Shown: piece by piece, positions 1-6,623 of the stretch
Layout of the letters: every line of letters begins with the position of its first letter
How positions within the stretch are numbered: the stretch's first letter is position 1
Source of the DNA: an uncultured Rubrivivax sp.
GTDB taxonomy: Bacteria; Pseudomonadota; Gammaproteobacteria; Burkholderiales; Burkholderiaceae_C
DNA: 10,521 nt
NCBI GenBank assembly: GCA_937975735.1
Contig: CALJUI010000176.1
Coordinates: 1-10,521, forward strand
Direction: 5' to 3'
Program-made: the position numbers and the translations under genes
Notes under the pieces: generated by a model
Seen by the model: only the letters and a program-made list of their open reading frames with translations
The model's database searches: none
What the model was told of the DNA's origin: nothing

Positions 1-282
1 ACCGAGCACCTGCGCGAGGACACGTCGATCGTGCCCGACCCGGCCGACCGCGCGACGATCGAGGAAGAGCACGCGCTCGAACTGCGCACGCGCGACCGCG
101 AGCGCAAGCTGCTGAAGAAGATCGCGCAGTCGCTGGCCCGCCTGGACAGCGGCGAGTACGGCTACTGCGACGAGACCGGCGAGCCGATCGGTCTGGCCCG
201 GTTGCTGGCGCGGCCGACGGCGACGCTGTCGCTCGAGGCGCAGCAGCGCCGTGAACTCAAGCAGAAGATGTTCGGCGACTGA
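1..282 (+). CDS. dksA: RNA polymerase-binding transcription factor DksA, 3' part (5' end outside window)
   Basis: Frame 1 is open from the first base, and 93 codons remain before TGA at 280-282. DksA enters the secondary channel of RNA polymerase and, with ppGpp, retunes promoters in the stringent response. The visible part begins near the coiled-coil tip. The DxxDxA tip motif, essential in E. coli DksA, is present as Asp, Asp and Ala at 37-39, 46-48 and 52-54. The second coiled-coil helix follows, then the globular C-terminal region with a typical GEPIGLARLLARPTA stretch. Only one of the four zinc-finger cysteines remains: Cys at 166-168, then Thr (175-177), Ser (229-231) and Ala (238-240). 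This matches the zinc-independent 'C-minus' DksA class, such as DksA2 of Pseudomonas, so it is probably functional rather than decayed. The next gene starts 15 nt downstream. Identity is very likely; the missing N-terminus cannot be judged. Confidence 0.93.
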   Translation, partial: TEHLREDTSIVPDPADRATIEEEHALELRTRDRERKLLKKIAQSLARLDSGEYGYCDETGEPIGLARLLARPTATLSLEAQQRRELKQKMFGD

Positions 283-297
283 CCGGCCAACGTCCTG

Positions 298-2040
298 ATG
301 ACCGAACCCAAGGAAAACGAAAGCTTCTTCCGCAAGGTGGTCAGGTTCGTGGCCAACCCGGCCACCGACTGGACGGAACTGAACTCGCGCCAATTCGAAG
401 CGCGCGAACTCGAGGTCGAGAAGTCCGAGCTGAAGGCGATGGTCGAGCGCAAGCGGCGCAACGATTTCGTCCGCAAGCGCGAATTCGACATGCTGCGCAA
501 GGTCCGCCGCGAGGGCCTGACGCCCGAGCAGCTGGCCGCGCTGGGGGGCTCGTCCCGGCTCGACGACTCCGAGGTCCGCGCCGCCGAGGGCGGCAACCCC
601 CGGCCGGACGGCGTCAAGGCGAAGATCGACGAGATCGAGCAGCAGATGGTCGGCGAGAGCCTGTACGCGACCAGCCGGCGGGCCAGCGGCTTCTTCACCG
701 CGCCGACGCTGCCGACACCGCTCAACCCCGACGGGGCACCGCCCACCGCATCGCCGTCCGGTCGTCTGGTCGACGATGGCGACGCGCTGCCCGCGCTGCC
801 GCCGCTGGCCGACGGCGACGAGCCGCCGCCGGGCAAGGCTCCGGCGGTGATGGTGGGCGGCCTGTCGCCGCTGACCCCGAGCGCCCCGGCGGCCGGGCCG
901 GCGGCGCCCGCCAGCGCCATGCCGCCGGCCCCGGCGATCGAGGTCAGCGAGGCGTCGGTGCACGACGCCGAACTCGACGAGGCGGTGATCGCCTTCGCGA
1001 ACGCCGACTTCACGCAATGCGAGCAGGCGCTGACGCGGCTGATCGGCGTCGGCGGCGCGCGCCACCAGCATGCCGAGACCTGGCTGGTGCTGTTCGACCT
1101 GTTCCGGGCGATCGGCCAGCAGCAGCGCTTCGAGAGCCTGGCGCTGGACTATGCGCGCCAGTTCGGCTGGTCGGCGCCGCAGTGGTTCTCGCTGCCGCAG
1201 CTGGTTGCCGACGCGGTCGCCGAGGAGCGGCCGAAGCGCATCTCGGGGTCCGTGCCGACCGGCCAGGTCGGCTGGCTCGCGCCCGAGCAGCTGGACATCG
1301 ACGCCGTCGCCCGGCTGCGCTCGCAGACACTGCAGATGCCGATGCCCTGGGTGCTCGACTGGGGCGCGCTGCGCTCGATCGACGCCGAGGCGGCGACCCA
1401 GCTGTCGGTGCTGTGCCGGGTCTGGTCGGGACAGGCGCTGGAGATGCGCTGGCTGGCCGGCGACCGCCTCTTCAACGTGCTCGCCGAGGCCGCACCGACC
1501 GGTGTGCGCGATGCCGACCCGGCCTTCTGGCTGGCGCGGCTGGACGCGCTGCGGCTGGTCAACCGCGCCGACCAGTTCGACGAGACGGCGATCGACTACT
1601 GCGTGACCTACGAGGTTTCGCCGCCGTCCTGGGAGCCGACCCGATGCAAGGTCCACATGGCCGGCTCGGACATGTCGACCCGCCCGCCGCCGCTGTCGAT
1701 GATCAGCGAGGTCTCGACCAGCTTCATGGAGTCGGGCATGCCCGACACCGGGCTGATCGAGCAGGCCAGCGTGGAGCTGTCGGGCCAGCTGATCGGCGAC
1801 GTCAACGGCACCTTGAACCGGCTCGACAGCGAGCTCGGCGGCGCGCTGCGGGTTCAGGTGTCCTGCGCGCGGCTGATCCGCGTCGACTTCCTGGCCGCCG
1901 GCGACCTGCTGAACTGGGTGCTCGCCAAGCGCGACGAGAAGCGCACCGTGCAGTTCGTCGACGCGCACCGCCTGGTCGCGCTGTTCTTCGGGGCGATGGG
2001 CATCACCGAACACGCACCGGTGCAGGTCCGCAACCTCTGA
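298..2040 (+). CDS. STAS-domain protein of unknown function, 580 aa, between dksA and hslV
   Basis: I do not recognise a named gene; proteins of this type commonly sit between dksA and hslVU in Burkholderiales. Residues 1-75 form a charged, probably helical N-terminus with a Phe-Phe-Arg-Lys-Val-Val start. Residues about 131-215 are a low-complexity Pro/Ala/Gly linker. Residues about 222-290 look like a helical TPR-like pair. Two STAS-like alpha/beta segments follow, about 320-400 and, more clearly, 490-578. The second reads as Ser-Val-Glu-Leu-Ser-Gly-Gln-Leu, a beta strand ending in Val-Asp-Phe at 519-521, a helix, and a final strand Val-Gln-Phe-Val. No signal peptide or membrane segment is visible, so it should be cytoplasmic. 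STAS domains are usually protein-interaction modules (anti-sigma-factor antagonists, MlaB-like), but I see no convincing phosphorylatable Ser and no partner kinase here. ATG at 298 has no strong Shine-Dalgarno. The 15-nt and 10-nt gaps suggest translational coupling within a dksA-hslVU operon. Confidence 0.8.
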   Translation: MTEPKENESFFRKVVRFVANPATDWTELNSRQFEARELEVEKSELKAMVERKRRNDFVRKREFDMLRKVRREGLTPEQLAALGGSSRLDDSEVRAAEGGNPRPDGVKAKIDEIEQQMVGESLYATSRRASGFFTAPTLPTPLNPDGAPPTASPSGRLVDDGDALPALPPLADGDEPPPGKAPAVMVGGLSPLTPSAPAAGPAAPASAMPPAPAIEVSEASVHDAELDEAVIAFANADFTQCEQALTRLIGVGGARHQHAETWLVLFDLFRAIGQQQRFESLALDYARQFGWSAPQWFSLPQLVADAVAEERPKRISGSVPTGQVGWLAPEQLDIDAVARLRSQTLQMPMPWVLDWGALRSIDAEAATQLSVLCRVWSGQALEMRWLAGDRLFNVLAEAAPTGVRDADPAFWLARLDALRLVNRADQFDETAIDYCVTYEVSPPSWEPTRCKVHMAGSDMSTRPPPLSMISEVSTSFMESGMPDTGLIEQASVELSGQLIGDVNGTLNRLDSELGGALRVQVSCARLIRVDFLAAGDLLNWVLAKRDEKRTVQFVDAHRLVALFFGAMGITEHAPVQVRNL

Positions 2041-2050
2041 GCCGCCCGCC

Positions 2051-2587
2051 GTGGACAGCTGGCACGGGACGACCATCCTCAGCGTGCGCCGTGGCGACAA
2101 GGTGGCGCTCGGCGGCGACGGCCAGGTCACGCTCGGCAACATCGTCGTCAAGTCGAGCGCGCGTAAGGTGCGCAAGCTGCACAAGGACCAGGTGCTGGCC
2201 GGCTTCGCCGGCGCGACCGCTGATGCGTTCACGCTGTTCGAGCGCTTCGAGGCCAAGCTCGAGAAGCACCAGGGTCAGCTCGTGCGCGCGGCGATCGAGC
2301 TGACCAAGGACTGGCGCACCGACCGCGTGCTGCGCCGGCTGGAGGCGATGTTGGCCGTGGCCGACCGCCAGACCTCGCTGATCATCACCGGCAACGGCGA
2401 CGTGCTCGAGCCCGAGCTGGGTTTGGTGGCGATCGGTTCCGGCGGCGCCTACGCGCAGGCCGCGGCCAAGGCGCTGCTCGAGCACACCGACCTCGCGCCG
2501 ACGGACATCGTCAAGAAGGCGCTGACGATCGCCGGCGAACTGTGCATCTACACGAACCAGAGCCACACGATCGAGTCCCTCGGATGA
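2051..2587 (+). CDS. hslV: ATP-dependent protease subunit HslV (ClpQ)
   Basis: Proteolytic subunit of HslVU, a proteasome-like double-hexamer peptidase that degrades misfolded and regulatory proteins in the cytoplasm. The 178-aa product matches HslV along its length. The catalytic N-terminal threonine is the first Thr of Gly-Thr-Thr-Ile, residue 7 here, so a six-residue propeptide must be removed. Counting from that Thr, the supporting Asp17 and Lys33 are present (residues 23 and 39), within a well-conserved GDGQ-TLGN region. The later stretches TADAFTLFERFE, KDWRTDR and IITGNGDV are hallmarks of the family. The start is GTG at 2051; no in-frame ATG exists between it and the catalytic Thr, and no good Shine-Dalgarno is seen. 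It begins 10 nt after the STAS gene stop and its TGA overlaps the hslU ATG, so coupled translation is likely. Confidence 0.96.
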   Translation: MDSWHGTTILSVRRGDKVALGGDGQVTLGNIVVKSSARKVRKLHKDQVLAGFAGATADAFTLFERFEAKLEKHQGQLVRAAIELTKDWRTDRVLRRLEAMLAVADRQTSLIITGNGDVLEPELGLVAIGSGGAYAQAAAKALLEHTDLAPTDIVKKALTIAGELCIYTNQSHTIESLG

Positions 2588-3909
2588 GCATGACCCCGCA
2601 GGAGATCGTCTCCGAGCTCGATCGCCACATCGTCGGCCAGCAGGCGGCCAAGCGCGCCGTGGCGATCGCGCTGCGCAACCGCTGGCGCCGCCAGCGCGTG
2701 GACGACAAGCTGCGGCCGGAGATCACGCCGAAGAACATCCTGATGATCGGCCCCACCGGCGTCGGCAAGACCGAGATCGCGCGGCGCCTGGCGAAACTGG
2801 CCGATGCGCCCTTCGTGAAGGTCGAGGCAACCAAGTTCACCGAGGTCGGCTACGTCGGCAAGGACGTCGACAGCATCGTGCGCGACCTGGTCGACGTTTC
2901 GGTCAAGCAGGAGCGCGAGCGGCAGATCCAGCTCAAGCGCAACCTGGCGGAGGACGCTGCCGAAGACCGCCTGCTCGACATCCTGGTACCGCCACCGCGC
3001 TCGGTCGGCTTCGACGCCGCCCCGCCGGCCGACAACACCGCGCGCCAGGTGATGCGCAAGCGCCTGCGCGAAGGCACGCTGAACGACAAGGAAGTCGAAG
3101 TCGAGCTGGCCGACGCCAAACCCGCGCTCGAGATCATGGGGCCGCAGGGCATGGAGGAGATGGCCGAGCAGCTCAAGGGCCTGTTCGCGCAGATGGGCAA
3201 CGCCAAGCGCAAGACGCGCAAACTGCGCATCGGCGACGCGCTGCCGCTGCTGGTGGAGGAAGAGGCCGGCCGTCTCGTCAACGAGGACGAGATCCGCAGC
3301 GCCGCGCTGGCCAACGCCGAGGCCAACGGCATCGTCTTCCTCGACGAGATCGACAAGGTCGCGACGCGCAGCGAGCACACCGGCACCGACGTCAGCCGCC
3401 AGGGCGTCCAGCGCGACCTGCTGCCGCTGGTCGAAGGCACGACGGTCAGCACCAAGTACGGCATGGTCAAGACCGACCACATCCTGTTCATCGCCTCGGG
3501 CGCCTTTCACCTGAGCAAGCCGAGCGACCTGATCCCCGAGCTGCAGGGCCGCTTCCCGATCCGCGTCGAGCTCTCGTCGCTGTCGGTCGAGGACTTCGTC
3601 GCGATCCTGACCCGCACGCAGGCCAACCTCGTCACGCAGTACCAGGCACTGCTGGCGACCGAAGGCGTCACGCTGCAGATCACCGAACCGGCAATCCGCC
3701 GGCTGGCGCAACTGGCGCACGACGTCAACGACCGCACCGAGAACATCGGCGCGCGCCGGCTGGCGACGGTGATGGAGCGACTGCTCGACGACATCAGCTT
3801 CGACGCGCCGAACCGCAGCGGCCAGACGGTCGAGATCGATGAGGCCGAGGTCGACGCGAAGCTGAAGTCGCTCGCCGGCGACGAGGACCTGTCGCGCTAC
3901 GTGCTGTGA
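2584..3909 (+). CDS. hslU: ATP-dependent protease ATPase subunit HslU (ClpY)
   Basis: AAA+ unfoldase that recognises substrates, unfolds them with ATP and feeds them into HslV. The 441-aa length is normal. Visible elements: Walker A GPTGVGKT at residues 56-63; pore loop Gly-Tyr-Val-Gly at 89-92; the intermediate (I) domain at about 110-240, with its charged helices; Walker B ending Leu-Asp-Glu with Asp254-Glu255; arginine finger Arg323 in GRFPIR; sensor 2 Arg391 in IGARRL; and the C-terminal tail ending Ser-Arg-Tyr-Val-Leu, which docks into HslV. ATG at 2584 overlaps the hslV stop (ATGA) and gives the normal N-terminus MSMTPQEIV. A longer reading from 2542 would run 14 codons into hslV and adds nothing conserved. 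A hairpin at 3928-3965 may end the operon. In many bacteria hslVU is heat-induced, but no promoter is visible just upstream, so any control would come from further upstream. Confidence 0.97.
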   Translation: MSMTPQEIVSELDRHIVGQQAAKRAVAIALRNRWRRQRVDDKLRPEITPKNILMIGPTGVGKTEIARRLAKLADAPFVKVEATKFTEVGYVGKDVDSIVRDLVDVSVKQERERQIQLKRNLAEDAAEDRLLDILVPPPRSVGFDAAPPADNTARQVMRKRLREGTLNDKEVEVELADAKPALEIMGPQGMEEMAEQLKGLFAQMGNAKRKTRKLRIGDALPLLVEEEAGRLVNEDEIRSAALANAEANGIVFLDEIDKVATRSEHTGTDVSRQGVQRDLLPLVEGTTVSTKYGMVKTDHILFIASGAFHLSKPSDLIPELQGRFPIRVELSSLSVEDFVAILTRTQANLVTQYQALLATEGVTLQITEPAIRRLAQLAHDVNDRTENIGARRLATVMERLLDDISFDAPNRSGQTVEIDEAEVDAKLKSLAGDEDLSRYVL

Positions 3910-3927
3910 ACGGCCGCTCCCGAAGCG

Positions 3928-3965
3928 TGGCCGACATCGGCATGCTCGCATCCGTGGCTCGGCCA
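3928..3965. terminator. Compound hairpin between convergent hslU and LysR gene
   Basis: An outer 7-bp perfect stem pairs TGGCCGA (3928-3934) with TCGGCCA (3959-3965). Inside it a second stem pairs CGG-ATG (3938-3944, one bulged C) with CAT-CCG (3949-3954) around a CTCG loop. It begins 18 nt after the hslU stop, in the 121-bp gap between two convergent genes, where a two-way terminator is expected. There is no T tract on either strand, so intrinsic termination is not certain. It could instead protect mRNA 3' ends. Confidence 0.4.
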
Positions 3966-4030
3966 GTTCGATAGGCAGGCCCCGCCAGCGGTCGCCGCAC
4001 GGGCGCCCGCCCTGCTGGGCAGCGACTGCA

Positions 4031-4990
4031 TCACGCCGCCGGTCGACGCCGTTGGGGCCTGGGCGTCTGGGGCCGATGTGCCGACCTGGCGAGGCCCGGC
4101 AGGACCTTCTGGAGCCACTCCACGCAGACGCGCACCTTGGCCGAGAACTCCAGGCGATCGGGGTAGACCGCCCACACGTTGGCATCCTGCCGCCAGGCCG
4201 GCAGCACCTGGACAAGCCGGCCCTCTTCGATGAACCGCCGCACGTCCCACACCGATCGCAGCAAGATGCCGTGCCCGTCCACCGCCCAGGCGACGGCGAT
4301 CTCCCCGTGGTTGGTCGACATGCTGGCCGGAACCCGGACCGTGGTTTCCTGCTTGCCCGAGCGCAGGGTCCAGTGGCCGAAGGGATGGTCGCGCTCCTTG
4401 ATCACGACGCAGCGCTGATGGGCCAGTTCGTCGGGTGTCCGCAGCCGTGTCTCCAGGCCCTTCAAGTAGCTCGGCGCGGCGCACAGGATTCGATGGTTGG
4501 ACGCCAGCCGACGCGCGATGTGGTTCGGCGCGATCTCGTCGCCGACCCGGATGTCCAGGTCGAAGCCTTCGGCGCTGATGTCGATCAGCCTGTCGAACAG
4601 CTCGAAGCGGATGTTCAGGCTCGGGAACTGGGCGGCGAGCGATGACAGTGCGGGCCCGACGACATTGCGCCCGAACCCGAGCGAGCTGCAGACCCGCAGG
4701 GCGCCGCGCGGGACGTCGCGCCGGGTGCCGATGTCGTGCAGCAGCTGGTCGGCGTCGTCGAGGATGCGCTGGGCCCAGTACAGAGCGCGCTCGCCATCCT
4801 CGGTCACGACCACCCGACGCGTCGTGCGGTTGAAGAGCCTGGTGCCCAGCAGGTTCTCGACGATCTTGATGCGCTTCGTGACGAAGGCCGTGGACGCGCC
4901 CAGTTCGGCGGCGGCCCCGACGAAGCTGGCGTGACGCGCAACCGCCATGAAGACGCGCAGGTCCTCGTTGTCGGGGTGATGCTTGATCAC
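4031..4990 (-). CDS. LysR-family transcriptional regulator, probable activator of the adjacent dmlA operon (DmlR-like)
   Basis: 319-aa LysR-type regulator. The N-terminal winged helix-turn-helix spans about residues 8-67, with the typical pattern SFVGAAAELGAS, a recognition helix (TAFVTKRIKIVE) and the LGTRLFNRTTR segment. Residues about 92-298 form the effector-binding domain. Residues 300-319 are an Arg/Pro-rich tail beyond the usual fold. It is transcribed divergently from a D-malate/tartrate dehydrogenase. This is the same arrangement as dmlR-dmlA in E. coli and as regulator-ttuC clusters, so the neighbour is its likely target and a C4 hydroxy acid its likely inducer; this is inferred from context. 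The start chosen is GTG at 4990, which gives an N-terminus of normal length before the helix-turn-helix. A weak AGGGA lies about 11 nt upstream. LysR regulators generally also repress their own gene from the shared intergenic region. Family is certain; effector is not. Confidence 0.88.
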   Translation of the reverse strand: MIKHHPDNEDLRVFMAVARHASFVGAAAELGASTAFVTKRIKIVENLLGTRLFNRTTRRVVVTEDGERALYWAQRILDDADQLLHDIGTRRDVPRGALRVCSSLGFGRNVVGPALSSLAAQFPSLNIRFELFDRLIDISAEGFDLDIRVGDEIAPNHIARRLASNHRILCAAPSYLKGLETRLRTPDELAHQRCVVIKERDHPFGHWTLRSGKQETTVRVPASMSTNHGEIAVAWAVDGHGILLRSVWDVRRFIEEGRLVQVLPAWRQDANVWAVYPDRLEFSAKVRVCVEWLQKVLPGLARSAHRPQTPRPQRRRPAA

Positions 4991-5370
4991 GGTGCAGGGC
5001 GTCCCTGGCCTGTGTGGTCGACCGGGCGCGGCGCCGCGCGACGATCACACGCCGCAGGGCCAGGAACAGGCGCCTCCGGTCGCGGGTAGGCGCGAGCACG
5101 AACACAGCCCGACAGCCCCGGGAACGAAGGCTGCGATCGCGGGACCGCCGCCGCGCGCCGCGCCGTCTGCACTCGCACGCGGACCCGAATGGCCGCCTCG
5201 GTCAAGGCGCCGATGCAGCGTGCACAAGACGCGTCGATGGCTGTCGTCACGAGATCCTTTCCATCCGCATCACGCGCATGTGTCCGACGTTGTTCGTTGC
5301 GGCGGCGCGTGGCGCGCCCTGTGTAGGCGCGCAACGCGCCCTTTCGCGGCCGCGCAGACTGTCTACGAAG

Positions 5371-5391
5371 TGTGCACAAAGTATTGACACA
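5371..5391. promoter_or_regulatory. Candidate LysR-regulator operator: dyad TGTG-N13-CACA
   Basis: TGTG (5371-5374) and CACA (5388-5391) form an interrupted dyad in an AT-rich stretch. The left arm is itself part of the palindrome TGTGCACA (5371-5378). LysR proteins bind dyads built on T-N11-A, and such spacings occur here (for example T5371 to A5383). The dyad centre lies about 54 bp before the start point predicted from the promoter at 5400-5428, a normal distance for a LysR recognition site. No footprint or second copy is available, so this is a positional inference. Confidence 0.4.
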
Positions 5392-5399
5392 TTGCCATA

Positions 5400-5428
5400 T
5401 TGTCGCCAGCAGACCGCATTCCTAGGAT
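5400..5428 (+). promoter_or_regulatory. Candidate sigma-70 promoter of dmlA
   Basis: TTGTCG (5400-5405) and TAGGAT (5423-5428) each match four of six consensus positions and are separated by 17 bp. Transcription would start near 5435, giving a leader of about 25 nt before ATG 5460. Imperfect boxes fit a promoter that needs an activator. The better-looking TTGACA at 5384-5389 has no -10 at the right distance and may belong to the operator instead. Confidence 0.4.
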
Positions 5429-5459
5429 CGCCTTCGTACAAGAGGACGAGGCGGGTTCG

Positions 5460-6575
5460 ATGGGTCAGATGCGAATCGCGGCGATCGCCGGCGACGGAAT
5501 CGGCAACGAGGTGCTGCCGGAAGGCTTGCGCGTCGTTCGCGCCGCCGCCCGCGTGTTCGACATCGCACTCGACGTCGTGCCGTTCGACTGGGCGAACTGC
5601 CGCTACTACGAGAAGCACGGCCAGATGATGCCGGCCGACTGGAAGCGGCAGCTCGAAGGGTTCGACGCCATCTACTTCGGTGCGGTCGGCTGGCCGGCCA
5701 CGGTGCCCGATCACGTGTCGCTGTGGGGGTCACTGCTCCAGTTCCGCCGCGGGTTCGACCAGTACGTCAACCTGCGACCGGTGCGCCTGTTCGATGGATT
5801 GGCCTGCCCGCTCGCCAACCGCCAGCCCGGCAGCATCGACTACGTGATCGTCCGCGAGAACACGGAAGGCGAGTACACGGACCTGGGTGGCGTGATGTAC
5901 GAGGGCACCGAGCGGGAGATCGTGATCCAGGAGGCCGTGTTCTCGCGCACGGGCAGCACCCGGCTGCTGGACTTCGCGTTCAGGCTCGCCGAGTCCCGGC
6001 CGCGCCGGCGGATCACGCTGGCCACCAAGTCGAACGGCATCGCGGTCAGCATGCCCTGGTGGGACCGCTGGGGGCGGGAGACGGCGCAGCGCTTCAGCGG
6101 CGTGAGCGTCGACCGTCAGCACATCGACATCCTCTGCGCCCGACTGGTGCTTCAGCCCGACCGGTTCGACGTCATCGCGGCGACCAACCTGTTCGGCGAC
6201 ATCCTCTCGGACCTTGGCCCGGCGACGACCGGAACCATCGGCATCGCCGCCTCCGCGAACCTGAACCCCGAGCGCAGGTTCCCCTCGCTGTTCGAGCCGG
6301 TGCATGGTTCGGCGCCCGACATCTACGGCGACAACATCGCCAACCCGATCGGAATGATCTGGTCGGGTGCGCTCATGCTGGACTTCCTGGGCCACCCGCG
6401 AGCCGCCGCCTGCATCGTGGCGGCGATCGAGCGCGTTCTCAGGGACGGCCCGCGCACCCGCGACCTGGGCGGATCGGCGAGCACGACCGAGGTCGGCTGC
6501 GCCATCGAGGCCCTCGTCCTCGAGGCCGGAGGCCGATCGCCCGCGCCGACCCGGCCGCACGTCCAGGCGACCTGA
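5460..6575 (+). CDS. dmlA: D-malate / tartrate dehydrogenase (decarboxylating), NAD-dependent
   Basis: Oxidative decarboxylase of the isocitrate/isopropylmalate dehydrogenase superfamily. DmlA converts D-malate to pyruvate and CO2 with NAD, and relatives (TtuC) act on tartrate. The 371-aa product follows E. coli DmlA closely. It starts MRIAAIAGDGIG; substrate-binding Arg96 and Arg106 lie in the RRGFDQYVNLRPVR segment. The Lys of ATKSN is residue 190, and metal-binding Asp residues are 223, 247 and 251 (HID, FGD, SD). The NAD-binding EPVHGSAPDIYG segment is at 279-290. The marker stretch GAVGWPATVPDHVSLWGSL separates it from LeuB. ATG 5460 is chosen because GAGG at 5448-5451 sits 8 nt upstream and the family N-terminus begins here. 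An upstream in-frame TTG at 5400 overlaps the predicted promoter. It is first in a likely operon with the porin (48 nt) and hydrolase. Whether D-malate, tartrate or another 2-hydroxy acid is the real substrate cannot be read from sequence. Confidence 0.92.
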   Translation: MGQMRIAAIAGDGIGNEVLPEGLRVVRAAARVFDIALDVVPFDWANCRYYEKHGQMMPADWKRQLEGFDAIYFGAVGWPATVPDHVSLWGSLLQFRRGFDQYVNLRPVRLFDGLACPLANRQPGSIDYVIVRENTEGEYTDLGGVMYEGTEREIVIQEAVFSRTGSTRLLDFAFRLAESRPRRRITLATKSNGIAVSMPWWDRWGRETAQRFSGVSVDRQHIDILCARLVLQPDRFDVIAATNLFGDILSDLGPATTGTIGIAASANLNPERRFPSLFEPVHGSAPDIYGDNIANPIGMIWSGALMLDFLGHPRAAACIVAAIERVLRDGPRTRDLGGSASTTEVGCAIEALVLEAGGRSPAPTRPHVQAT

Positions 6576-6623
6576 TTCACCCAAGAACACAACGCCCACC
6601 CCCACCGAGAAGGAGACCCAACG

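Larger units (their letters stand above)
4991..5459. promoter_or_regulatory. 469-bp divergent intergenic region between LysR gene and dmlA
   Basis: No convincing gene lies here. Open frames exist on both strands, but their codons lack the strong G/C third-position bias of the neighbours (they use CGA, ACA and TCT often) and their products are Arg-rich with no recognisable domain. The last 90 bp, next to dmlA, are noticeably more AT-rich and hold the candidate operator and promoter listed separately. The GC-rich remainder, 4991 to about 5360, shows no repeat array or RNA gene that I can support. It is longer than a simple two-promoter region needs. Confidence 0.6.

Noticed and set aside
2548..4215. 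555-codon open frame on the minus strand across hslU and into the LysR gene
   Set aside because: It lies antisense to hslU, which has all its family motifs; long antisense frames are expected in GC-rich genes. The product resembles nothing and crosses two real genes.
4987..5379. 130-codon minus-strand frame in the LysR-dmlA intergenic region
   Set aside because: No ribosome-binding site, no family resemblance, and frequent codons that are rare in the neighbours; probably non-coding.
5384..5389. TTGACA as the -35 box of dmlA
   Set aside because: Perfect hexamer, but no acceptable -10 lies 15-19 bp downstream. The TTGTCG/TAGGAT pair fits spacing better; TTGACA overlaps the candidate operator.
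5400..5459. Upstream TTG start for dmlA
   Set aside because: It would add 20 non-conserved residues and run through the predicted promoter; ATG 5460 has a good ribosome-binding site.
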